The notes under the pieces are model-generated. The model saw only the letters and a program-made list of their open reading frames with translations. It had not been told where the DNA came from and searched no databases. A program made the position numbers and the translations under genes. Shown piece after piece: positions 44,029 to 52,315 of a stretch of DNA of 64,000 nt. Origin of the DNA: Stieleria varia (GTDB taxonomy: Bacteria; Planctomycetota; Planctomycetia; Pirellulales; Pirellulaceae). Location of the stretch: assembly GCF_038443385.1 (NCBI RefSeq), contig NZ_CP151726.1, positions 5,580,001 to 5,644,000 on the forward strand. Reading direction: 5' to 3'. Each line of letters opens with the position of its first letter. Position 1 is the stretch's first letter.

Positions 44029-46923
44029 ATGCCCTTTGACGACTCGATCAACGCGGACGGTTCCACCGTTCATCGCCCGACGGACAGCCAATTACTGGCC
44101 TCCCAAGCTGGCCCCGTGACAGAGGGTTCCTCACAATTGCGAGCCGCAAACGGCGGATCGAGCGCCAACACGGGCAACGTCATCAACGAGATTGCGGATG
44201 CCAAGACGGTCATCCGCGCCCCGGCTGCTCTCTCGCCTCCCGCGGAACGCTCTGGCCGTACGCCATCGGATGTCGCCAAGATTCTGGTCGGTCAGCAGTT
44301 GAATCAGTACCGACTGGAGGAGATGATCGGCGGCGGCGGAATGGGGGCCGTCTTTCGTGGTCACGATGAACAATTGGATCGGACCGTTGCGATCAAGGTG
44401 ATTCCGTTTGTCGGCAACGACCCTGAAATGCAGCGGCGGTTTCGCAACGAAGCACAGAATGCTGCGAAACTGGATCATCCACGAATCGCACGTGTGTTTG
44501 ATGCGGGATCGCACGACGACTGGCACTACATCGTTTTTGAGTACATTCGTGGAACCAATCTACGCGACCTGACCAATAGCATCGGCGTTTTGAATCTGGA
44601 CGACGCCGTCTACTACACTTGTCAACTCGCCGAAGCGTTACAGCATGCGGCGGACAGGGGAATCGTCCATCGCGACATCAAGCCTTCGAATGTCTTGATC
44701 GGCGATAGCGATACGATCAAGTTGGTCGACATGGGATTGGCCAGGTCCGACAACCTGGACTTGAGCGAAGACATGACCGCCAGCGGAGTGACGCTGGGGA
44801 CATTTGACTACATCTCGCCCGAGCAAGCGTTGGATCCACGCGATGCAGATTTGCGAAGTGACATCTATTCGCTCGGTTGCACGTTGTATTTCATGTTGAC
44901 CGGAGAGCCCCCGTACACCGGCGGCACGATGCTGCAAAAACTGCTCAGTCATGGCAACGCTCCTTTGCCGGACCCGCGAGAACTGCGAGCTGATTTGCCG
45001 GACGACATCGTTGCGGTGATGCAACGGATGATGGCCAAAGAACCCAAGAATCGGTACCAGAATGCCAATGACTTGATTGCCGATTTGATGGAGGTTTCCT
45101 ATCGGCATCAGTTAAAGCGATCACTGCTGCTCGGTCCGTCGACGCCGCCTGCACCTATCAACGCTGGCATGATTTGGTTTCAGAATCATGCACCTTGGAT
45201 CATCGCGATCACACTGGTTCTGATCGTTGCAGGCTGGCTGGAGCTGAGTTCGGCGGCCAGCCGGGGCGAGTTTGTGATTTCACGGCCGGAGATTCAAGCG
45301 GAGTTACCGCCGGGACCCGTGAACAGTGACATGGTGGAATCCGTTTCCGCCGAGCCATCGCTTTCCACGGACGGAGATTCCGCGCAAGCGATCAAATCGG
45401 TCGGGAGCAACGTGAACTCGACTCGACCTGCTGATGCAGCCGCTGTGGAATCACCATCCAGTGTCGAGTTTCCTGTACCCTCAGCATTATCGAATCCCGC
45501 TAATGCCACCACGCCCTTTGACCCGCAAGCGGGCGCCAATCCGCTGGGATCTTCGAATGCCATGGCCGGTGCTGAGATGACCGTTTCACCAGGCATCCCC
45601 GCCGAGATCACAGCCGACACACTGGGCGTACAAGATGATCCGAGGACAGATCTGCTGATCAACGCTGCGGAATTGATTCGCGTGGTCGAACCGGGATCCA
45701 ACCTGCCACGAGCCATGCCCGACAGTCTTTATCTTTCGGATTCTGATGGAGCAGCCTTGGTGACATCGCTGGAAGAAGCCGTCATGCTCGCGGAGCAGTT
45801 GGAGATCAATCAAATCGAAATCACGGCCAAGCGTTTGGTCAGCGGGCCGATTGCGATCACCCGGGATGGCCTGACCATCACTTCTGTTGCCCCCGGGGGC
45901 ACTGAAGTCGAGATGCAGTGGCAGGAGTCCCTGGAAGTCGAACGAGCCGAGTTGATCGTCATCGGTTCCAATCGTGTCACCCTCAGTGGGATTCATTTCG
46001 AGTGGGAATTGCCTGCCGAGCAAGTCAATGGCGGCAGTCTGTTTGTGCTCAATGAAAACCGTTTGGTTCGCTTGCAAGACTCCAGTGTCACGATCGTCAA
46101 TCGCCGGAAACATGAGAATGTATTTGTGTTGTCCGTCCTGACGGGCAACTCCGAGCCAAATCGCCCGGTCAGTGCTCCAACGACAACAGCGTCCACCACC
46201 AACGCACTACCTCTCGTAGGAATCAGGCTGGACAATGTCATCGTCCGCGGTGAGACGAATATGATGGAGATGAATCACGCCGCCGCACTGCAGTTGGTTT
46301 GGGACAACGGTTTGCTGGCGATCACAGGGCGTTTGCTGGACACCGGAGGCGCGAGATTTCTGCCCCCACGCTCCGACGGTCCGATGCAATTGAAACTCAG
46401 TGGACTGACCGCAGAGACACAGGCCGGCTTCGCCCGAATGAAGCTCAGTAGCAGTGGGCCGTTTCCCGTTGCAATCGTTCGCGAAGCCATTGATTGCGTT
46501 TTCGTCGTTTCAGCGGGCAACCCGCATTTCGAATTCCTGGGCTTGGACTCGCTTTCATCTGAGACTTCTCTGTTGACCCTACGCGGACAAGCCAATTCGT
46601 ATTCGGCGTCGTCCCAACTGAACGATCCCATGCTGCGTATAAAGGATACGGACGAGGACACAGAAGAAGTGTCGCTAGAGGAACTCGCCAACTCGCCACC
46701 GTCATGGTTTGACGAACGATCCACCCTGTGGTCTGTCTGGTGGTCCAGTGACGATGTCAAAGATCAACAGAAAACGGTGAGCAAAGCAACGCCAAGCGAC
46801 TATCGCCAAGATGGCCCCATGGTCGGCGGATTCGATGAGCAATTACTGCCAAAGATTCCAGGGGCGGCCACCGAGACCGATGAAGAATCACCCGTCTATG
46901 GACCGCTGGAGCTACAACGATAG
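44029..46923 (+). CDS. membrane Ser/Thr protein kinase with extracytoplasmic sensor-like domain
   Basis: A 964-aa kinase. After a low-complexity N-terminus, the kinase domain (about 94-360) shows GGGGMG, Lys123, HRDIKPSN with Asp216, and Asp234 in DMG in place of DFG. One transmembrane helix is at about 389-403 (WIIAITLVLIVAGW). The extracytoplasmic part has a Ser/Pro/Ala-rich linker (about 410-540), then a region of beta-rich sequence with motifs such as PIAITRDGLTITSV and LSGIHFEWE that looks like right-handed parallel beta-helix coils. ATG 44029 avoids overlap with the flavin oxidoreductase gene; an earlier in-frame start at 43696 lies wholly inside that gene. The ligand and the targets are unknown. 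Confidence 0.92.
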   Translation: MPFDDSINADGSTVHRPTDSQLLASQAGPVTEGSSQLRAANGGSSANTGNVINEIADAKTVIRAPAALSPPAERSGRTPSDVAKILVGQQLNQYRLEEMIGGGGMGAVFRGHDEQLDRTVAIKVIPFVGNDPEMQRRFRNEAQNAAKLDHPRIARVFDAGSHDDWHYIVFEYIRGTNLRDLTNSIGVLNLDDAVYYTCQLAEALQHAADRGIVHRDIKPSNVLIGDSDTIKLVDMGLARSDNLDLSEDMTASGVTLGTFDYISPEQALDPRDADLRSDIYSLGCTLYFMLTGEPPYTGGTMLQKLLSHGNAPLPDPRELRADLPDDIVAVMQRMMAKEPKNRYQNANDLIADLMEVSYRHQLKRSLLLGPSTPPAPINAGMIWFQNHAPWIIAITLVLIVAGWLELSSAASRGEFVISRPEIQAELPPGPVNSDMVESVSAEPSLSTDGDSAQAIKSVGSNVNSTRPADAAAVESPSSVEFPVPSALSNPANATTPFDPQAGANPLGSSNAMAGAEMTVSPGIPAEITADTLGVQDDPRTDLLINAAELIRVVEPGSNLPRAMPDSLYLSDSDGAALVTSLEEAVMLAEQLEINQIEITAKRLVSGPIAITRDGLTITSVAPGGTEVEMQWQESLEVERAELIVIGSNRVTLSGIHFEWELPAEQVNGGSLFVLNENRLVRLQDSSVTIVNRRKHENVFVLSVLTGNSEPNRPVSAPTTTASTTNALPLVGIRLDNVIVRGETNMMEMNHAAALQLVWDNGLLAITGRLLDTGGARFLPPRSDGPMQLKLSGLTAETQAGFARMKLSSSGPFPVAIVREAIDCVFVVSAGNPHFEFLGLDSLSSETSLLTLRGQANSYSASSQLNDPMLRIKDTDEDTEEVSLEELANSPPSWFDERSTLWSVWWSSDDVKDQQKTVSKATPSDYRQDGPMVGGFDEQLLPKIPGAATETDEESPVYGPLELQR

Positions 46924-47017
46924 CAGCTGTGGGTCAAAACGATGGGGAAGCCCGCGGCATCGTTATTCAGCCTAAGCGTGGGCTGTTTCTTTTGGGGTGT
47001 GCGCAAGTTTATGTCCC

Positions 47018-47890
47018 TACTGGTGGCCCCCAGTGAGCCTCAGACGCTAGTCGTGGGCCTGAGGCGGATTGTGGTGCCGGCCCACGGCTAGCGCTTGAGG
47101 CTCACTTTGATTGCGATGCATGGAACAAAAACATGGACTGAAAAAACAATGCCAACGCCAAGTTTTGTTCAGCCCAGGATTATCCCTACTGCCGGCGCAG
47201 CTGGTGGCCCCCAGTGAGCCTCAGGCGCTAGCCGTGGGCCTGAGGCGGATTGTGGTGCCGGCCCACGGCTAGCGCCTGAGGCTCACTTTGATTGCGATGC
47301 ATGGAACAAAAACATGGACTGAAAAAACAATGTCAACACCAAGTTTTGTTCAGCCCAGGATTATCCCTACTGCCGGCGCAGCTGGTGGCCCCCAGTGAGC
47401 CTCAGGCGCTAGCCGTGGGCCTGAGGCGGATTGTGGTGCCGGCCCACGGCTAGCGCCTGAGGCTCACTTTGATTGCGATGCATGGAACAAAAACATGGAC
47501 TGAAAAAACAATGTCAACACCAAGTTTTGTTCAGCCCAGGATTATCCCTACTGCCGGCGCAGCTGGTGGCCCCCAGTGAGCCTCAGGCGCTAGCCGTGGG
47601 CCTGAGGCGGATTGTGGTGCCGGCCCACGGCTAGCGCCTGAGGCTCACTTTGATTGCGATGCATGGAACAAAAACATGGACTGAAAAAACAATGTCAACG
47701 CCAAGTTTTGTTCAGCCCAGGATTATCCCTACTGCCGGCGCAGCTGGTGGCCCCCAGTGAGCCTCAGGCGCTAGCCGTGGGCCTGAGGCGGATTGTGGTG
47801 CCGGCCCACGGCTAGCGCCTGAGGCTCACTTTGATTGCGATGCATGGAACAAAAACATGGACTGAAAAAACAATGTCAACACCGAATTTT
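47018..47890. repeat. tandem array of five 181-bp units, each with a perfect 27-bp stem
   Basis: The marker CCCCCAGTGAGCCTCAG recurs at about 47027, 47208, 47389, 47570 and 47751, a spacing of 181. Within each unit, 27 bases beginning GTGAGCCTCAGGCGCTAGCC are followed, after a loop of about 19 bases, by their exact reverse complement, so each transcript unit could form a long hairpin with CTAG in both arms. Units are nearly identical; the first differs slightly (AGACGCTAGTCG). The remainder of each unit includes TTTGATTGCGATGCATGGAA and a CAAGTTTTGTTCAGCCC segment. No gene lies between 46924 and 47903. Related single copies occur at 34.3, 34.7 and 36.6 kb. Confidence 0.9.
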
Positions 47891-47903
47891 TTAGCAGCCC
47901 AGC

Positions 47904-49607
47904 CTAAGCGTTGGACTCGCAGGCGGCAACTTCTTTCACGATCGGCAACGCGCCAACGGTCACCGGCGTCTTGCTGGAACAACTCCCAGCGGGTTCATGT
48001 GCGTGCTCATGATTGGGCGAATCGGTACGCATCGACTTTCCGTACGACGAAACAAACTTCGTCGGATCCTCAATCATGTCGGTCGTCATCTTATAGTGGT
48101 GATAATGCATCGCGCACTTGATCGTATAGAAGAAGAAAATCGACGGAGAACGAAACCGCGATTTCATTGCACCAAAGATCCTGCGTCGATAGATCTTGCG
48201 TAGGTCCTTGTCTGGCACACCGCGCATCAGCCTCCAAAACAGAACGCAGAATCCGGCCATGAAGAAGCTGAACTGCTTGACCTGCAACCACTTGTGTTTT
48301 CGAAAATACTCTGTTCGGAACGTACGGAACATGAAATCCCGATTCAAGAACAGTGAGTCCAGTCGATCAAAATAGACATCTGGTTGATAAGAGTGCTGCA
48401 TCGTCTCCAAGTAGCCGTGCAGCAATTCCTCACGTGACATTTGCTTGGGGATCACGTTGGTTCCAAACTCGTGTTGGTCCGACATGTCCAATCGCCCTTC
48501 CTCTTTCAAACGGTCGTAGAGCGGAGTCTTGGGAATCGCGTGCAGCAACCCAATCATCGCGTGCGTGATCCTGGCCTGCTTGATGAACGTCTTCTGGTTC
48601 TCAAAGATCTCGGGCGTATCGTTGTCGAAACCGACGATCAATCCACACCAGACTTCGATCCCAAAGTCCTGGATGATATGCACTTTCTCGACGATGGAAC
48701 CGCCACGCTCGCGAACATTCTGATACTTCTTGGTTTCCTTCAGGGACTCTTCGTTGGGACTCTCGATTCCGATGAATACTGATTGGATGTTGCACCGAGC
48801 CATCAACTCCATCAACTCCGCGTCTTCGCACAAGTCCAACGAAGCCTCTGTGCTGAAGACCATCGGATAGTCGTTTTCTTCTTGCCATCGTGCGACTTCG
48901 GCGAGCACAGGCTTGATGGCTTTCTTGTTACCGATCAAGTTGTCGTCGACGATGAACCCGATCTTGACTCCCTGGGCTTTCAAACAGTTCAGTTCATCGA
49001 TGATTTGCGAAGCGTTCTTGATCCGTGGACGGCGGCCAAAGGTCACGATGATGTCACAGAACTCGCACTGAAACGGACAGCCTCGCGAAAACTGCAGGCT
49101 GCCGAACATGTAGTGTTCATTCTTGAGCAGGTCATGCCGAGGAGTAGGAATCGTTGTCATGTCTGTCTTCTCGGCCTGCTCGTAACGCCGACTGTGGGTA
49201 CCGTTTTCCCATTCAGTCAGAAACTGAGGCCAAGTCACTTCCGCTTCACCGACAAACGTTACGTCCACGAGGGATTCGAAATACGATTCCTCCACCGTGA
49301 CCCATGGCCCACCGGCAACGACAAACATTTCGCGTGCACGTAATTCGGTGAGGATCTCTTCCATGCGAAACCGCTGGACGCTCATCCCTGTGATCCCGAC
49401 GATGTCAAAATCAGCCAACATGTCGTAGTCAATGTCTTCGACGTTCTCGTCGATCAAGACGACCTCATGTTCGGGGGGGGTGAGTGCTGCCAGGAGCGGC
49501 AGGCTCGCCACGGGCATGTTTGCCCGATACCCCATCATTTTTTGAGCATGCTCCAACCCCCAATAGGAGACTTCAAATGCAGGATTGATGATCGCGATCT
49601 TGGCCAT
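47904..49607 (-). CDS. B12-binding-domain radical SAM protein (HpnP / DUF4070-like)
   Basis: A 567-aa protein with an N-terminal cobalamin-binding-like Rossmann domain (about 1-140: KIAIINPAFE.., DIVGITGMSV, VVAGGPWVTV) lacking the DxHxxG motif, as is usual in this radical SAM class. A radical SAM core follows with Cys177, Cys181 and Cys184 in RGCPFQCEFCDI, then GRRPRIKNASQIIDEL and a VDDNLIGNK strand. The C-terminal about 250 residues resemble DUF4070. This architecture is that of HpnP, the hopanoid C-2 methylase, and of related class B methylases. No hopanoid gene is in the window, so the substrate stays open. ATG 49607 starts at the Rossmann strand; a longer frame to 49733 is rejected. Confidence 0.85.
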   Translation of the reverse strand: MAKIAIINPAFEVSYWGLEHAQKMMGYRANMPVASLPLLAALTPPEHEVVLIDENVEDIDYDMLADFDIVGITGMSVQRFRMEEILTELRAREMFVVAGGPWVTVEESYFESLVDVTFVGEAEVTWPQFLTEWENGTHSRRYEQAEKTDMTTIPTPRHDLLKNEHYMFGSLQFSRGCPFQCEFCDIIVTFGRRPRIKNASQIIDELNCLKAQGVKIGFIVDDNLIGNKKAIKPVLAEVARWQEENDYPMVFSTEASLDLCEDAELMELMARCNIQSVFIGIESPNEESLKETKKYQNVRERGGSIVEKVHIIQDFGIEVWCGLIVGFDNDTPEIFENQKTFIKQARITHAMIGLLHAIPKTPLYDRLKEEGRLDMSDQHEFGTNVIPKQMSREELLHGYLETMQHSYQPDVYFDRLDSLFLNRDFMFRTFRTEYFRKHKWLQVKQFSFFMAGFCVLFWRLMRGVPDKDLRKIYRRRIFGAMKSRFRSPSIFFFYTIKCAMHYHHYKMTTDMIEDPTKFVSSYGKSMRTDSPNHEHAHEPAGSCSSKTPVTVGALPIVKEVAACESNA

Positions 49608-50012
49608 GGCAAAAGCTTTGGGTTGGCGAGGTTGCAAAAGGTGCGACCACCGTGTCGCAGTACTTGCCATCGTAACGTTTCCGGGGAATCCCGTGTTCAA
49701 AACGCGGGAGCACGCGAGACAGTTTGATTTCATTCGCGTTTCGATCTGAAACGATCCTATCGATTCCTTGATCGCGTGGGCTCAGGGCAACAGCGACAGT
49801 TGAATCGAGCATGCGGGCAAAGTGTACGGATGTGCCCCCTGAAATCGACTTCGCCGAGGCAATTGTTCAAAATTCAACGGTTCGGCGCCAATCCATGATG
49901 GTGTACACTTATGCCCGGTAAGGCTGCTAAGGATTGCCGCTCTGATTTGTCGAGATTTTCGGCGAACACCACGCTTATTCCCCCTTTTTCCCAAATTGAA
50001 CGCACAAACTCC
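49608..50012. other. 405-base divergent intergenic region
   Basis: It lies between the leftward radical SAM gene and the rightward ECF sigma gene. An in-frame extension of the sigma gene begins at 49911 but its translation is unlike sigma region 2, so it is probably leader. I see no strong hairpin and no repeat shared with the other families. Confidence 0.4.
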
Positions 50013-50639
50013 ATGATGGACGATGAGAGTCGGCTCACCAAGTCGAGCATGATTTCCGGCGCAATGTCAAAGGACCGAGCGCTTCGCGAGGATGCTTGGA
50101 TTCGGATGACATCGGTTTACGGGCCCATCGTCCATCGACACGTACGTCGCAGCAATATTTCCACCAGCGAGATTGCTGACGTTGTGCAAACGGTGTTTTT
50201 CAAGGCCTCGACGTCCATCGACGCGTACCACCACAGTCGCGAGCGACACGGCAGTTTTCGTGCTTGGCTGTACGGTATCACCAACAATGTGATCCTCGAC
50301 TTTTATCGAAAGCGATCCAAGACCCCGATGGCGGTCGGTGGGACAGAGTCGACCTTGATTGAAGACCTTTCGGCACCGTTTGAAGACCAACGCGAGCAAT
50401 GGGAGCCGGATCCCGAGAACGCGAATTCGGCGACGACGTTTGCCCACCAAGTGATTGACAACATCAAGAAAGACTTCTCCTCGGCGACGTGGCAGTGTTT
50501 TTGGCGACTGGTGGTTCAGGGCGAAGCCGCGACCGACATTGGTACCGATCTGAAATTGAATGCTGCCGCGGTTCGCCAAGCAAAGTTTCGCGTTCTGAAA
50601 CGCCTGCGAGAAGAGCTCGACGGGCTGGAGACGAACTGA
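50013..50639 (+). CDS. ECF-type RNA polymerase sigma factor
   Basis: A 208-aa sigma-70 family factor with region 2 (about 35-110: REDAWIRMTSVYGPIVHRHVRR, ADVVQTVFFKA, FRAWLYGITNNVILDFYRKRSK) and region 4 (about 150-205: ATWQCFWRLVVQGEAATDIGTDLKLNAAAVRQAKFRVLKRLREEL). It lacks regions 1 and 3, as ECF factors do. The start is ATG 50013 or ATG 50016; the former is used. No anti-sigma gene follows. Instead, 92 bases downstream is a haem-motif FG-GAP protein and then a TPR membrane protein on the same strand. Planctomycete ECF genes are often next to large exported proteins. Its regulon and signal are not known. Confidence 0.92.
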   Translation: MMDDESRLTKSSMISGAMSKDRALREDAWIRMTSVYGPIVHRHVRRSNISTSEIADVVQTVFFKASTSIDAYHHSRERHGSFRAWLYGITNNVILDFYRKRSKTPMAVGGTESTLIEDLSAPFEDQREQWEPDPENANSATTFAHQVIDNIKKDFSSATWQCFWRLVVQGEAATDIGTDLKLNAAAVRQAKFRVLKRLREELDGLETN

Positions 50640-50731
50640 AGGCGGTTGGTCGCTTTTTCTTCCATGGCTTTCCCTTGATGTCGGGTTTCGACAGTCGGAG
50701 ACCTCCATTGAATGAAGTCAGGAATGCAAGC

Positions 50732-52306
50732 ATGAGCACGAGTTCGCAACAATCACTCCCCCGTATTGGCAGACTGATTCGACACTTCGTCGCCGGTGCC
50801 CTGTTGTTTTCCTGGACAGGATGTGATCATCAGGACCATCGGGGCCCAGACATCTCTGCTCTTACCATCTCGCCGTCAGGAAGCAGACCCGATGCGCCGA
50901 CGGACGACTTGGCGATCATCGCGTTTTGTACCGACTGTCATTTGCTGCCCGCGTCCCGGCGTTTTGACAAGCAGCGTTGGTTGGACGAAGTCGAGCAGGG
51001 ATTTCGGCTGTATGCCAAGTCTGGACGAGACGACCTCATTGAGCCTGATTTTGGAGCGACGTTGGCGTTTTTTCGCAAAGATGCTCCTGAGAAACTGATT
51101 TTCGAAAAGCCGGACAGCCCACCCGATAGCCTTTTCGTCAAGCAGCAGTTGAAAGTCGACGGGCAGCCAGAGCTGATAGCCATATCTCACATTGCCAACG
51201 CAAATGTTTCTCAGGCCCCCGATTCCGTTCAATTTGCCATGACAGACATCTGGTCGGGCAAAGTCTCTCTGGTCCAAAAAGATCCCGATGATCCGACGCG
51301 ACTACTATCCAACGTGCTCACCACCGTTTCGCATCCCGCGCACGTCGAACCGGTTGACTTGGACGGCGACCAAGATCTCGACTTGATTGTTGCCGACGTC
51401 GGAAAGTTTTATCCAGACGAGTCGACCGAGGGAACGCTATGGATGCTACGCAACCAAGGCGATGGGACGTTTCAGCGACACCCGCTGAAATTGGGGCTCG
51501 CCAGAACTGCGAACGTGCGACCGCTGGACCACGATGGTGACGGCGATATCGACTTGGTGGTTTCTGATTTCGGGCTGCATGTGCACGGATCGATTTACTT
51601 GTTGACCAATGAGTCGGTCTCGGCAGACGAACCGATGTTTCATTGGGATGTGTTGGACAAGCGACCTGGCGCGATCGACACCCCGATTGCGGATTTCAAT
51701 CATGATGGGCGGCCCGACATCGTGACCCTTGTTTCACAACATCACGAAGTCGTCGATTTGCACTTGAACCTAGGCGATGGAAAGTTCGAATCGCACGAGC
51801 TTTTCCGAGCACCTGATCCATCATACGGCTCCAGCTCTCTAGAGGTCGTCGATTTTGACGCCGACGGTGACTTGGATGTCGTCCTCACCAACGGCGACAC
51901 CTTCGACGACTTTCTTGCCAAACCCTATCATGCAATCCATTGGCTGGAAAATCGCGGCGAGTACCCGTTTCAGCACCACCAAATCGCGACAATGCCGGGT
52001 GTCTATTGTGCCCGAACCGGTGACCTGGACTTGGACGGCGACCTCGATATCGCTGCGGTTTCCCTTCTGGGGCATAGCGAGATCGACAAACATCCGCCGG
52101 GAACTTTTCAAGGTGTGATTTGGCTTGAGCAAACCGAAAATCACCAGTTCCAACCTCATCACATGGAGCTGAACCGATGTGACGCGGCGACTTGCCATCT
52201 GCTGGACTGGGACGCCGACGGAGACCTCGACATTCTGGTTCCGCCGGCAAACTACGATCACCGGGTGAGTTCCGAGATCGCCGTGTATATCAATCAAACG
52301 CGGTGA
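50732..52306 (+). CDS. exported FG-GAP/VCBS repeat protein with one c-type haem motif
   Basis: A 524-aa protein. ATG 50732 (AGGA about nine bases upstream) gives a hydrophobic signal ending in FSWTGC, possibly a lipoprotein (Cys31), though Trp at -3 is unusual. A CTDCH haem-binding motif at residues 66-70 suggests covalent haem c attachment in the periplasm. From about 170 on, FG-GAP-like calcium-binding blocks repeat: DLDGDQDLDLIVAD, DHDGDGDIDLVVSD, DFNHDGRPDIVTL, DFDADGDLDVVLT, DLDLDGDLDIAAV, DWDADGDLDILVP. These form a beta-propeller. Only nine bases separate it from the TPR gene, and the ECF sigma gene precedes it. A role in electron transfer or binding is inference; no enzyme activity can be named. 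Confidence 0.88.
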   Translation: MSTSSQQSLPRIGRLIRHFVAGALLFSWTGCDHQDHRGPDISALTISPSGSRPDAPTDDLAIIAFCTDCHLLPASRRFDKQRWLDEVEQGFRLYAKSGRDDLIEPDFGATLAFFRKDAPEKLIFEKPDSPPDSLFVKQQLKVDGQPELIAISHIANANVSQAPDSVQFAMTDIWSGKVSLVQKDPDDPTRLLSNVLTTVSHPAHVEPVDLDGDQDLDLIVADVGKFYPDESTEGTLWMLRNQGDGTFQRHPLKLGLARTANVRPLDHDGDGDIDLVVSDFGLHVHGSIYLLTNESVSADEPMFHWDVLDKRPGAIDTPIADFNHDGRPDIVTLVSQHHEVVDLHLNLGDGKFESHELFRAPDPSYGSSSLEVVDFDADGDLDVVLTNGDTFDDFLAKPYHAIHWLENRGEYPFQHHQIATMPGVYCARTGDLDLDGDLDIAAVSLLGHSEIDKHPPGTFQGVIWLEQTENHQFQPHHMELNRCDAATCHLLDWDADGDLDILVPPANYDHRVSSEIAVYINQTR

Positions 52307-52315
52307 CCATATCAC

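Noticed and set aside
47018-47890. CRISPR array
   Set aside because: Units are 181 bp and nearly identical throughout, with no short repeats separated by unique spacers, and no cas gene is present.
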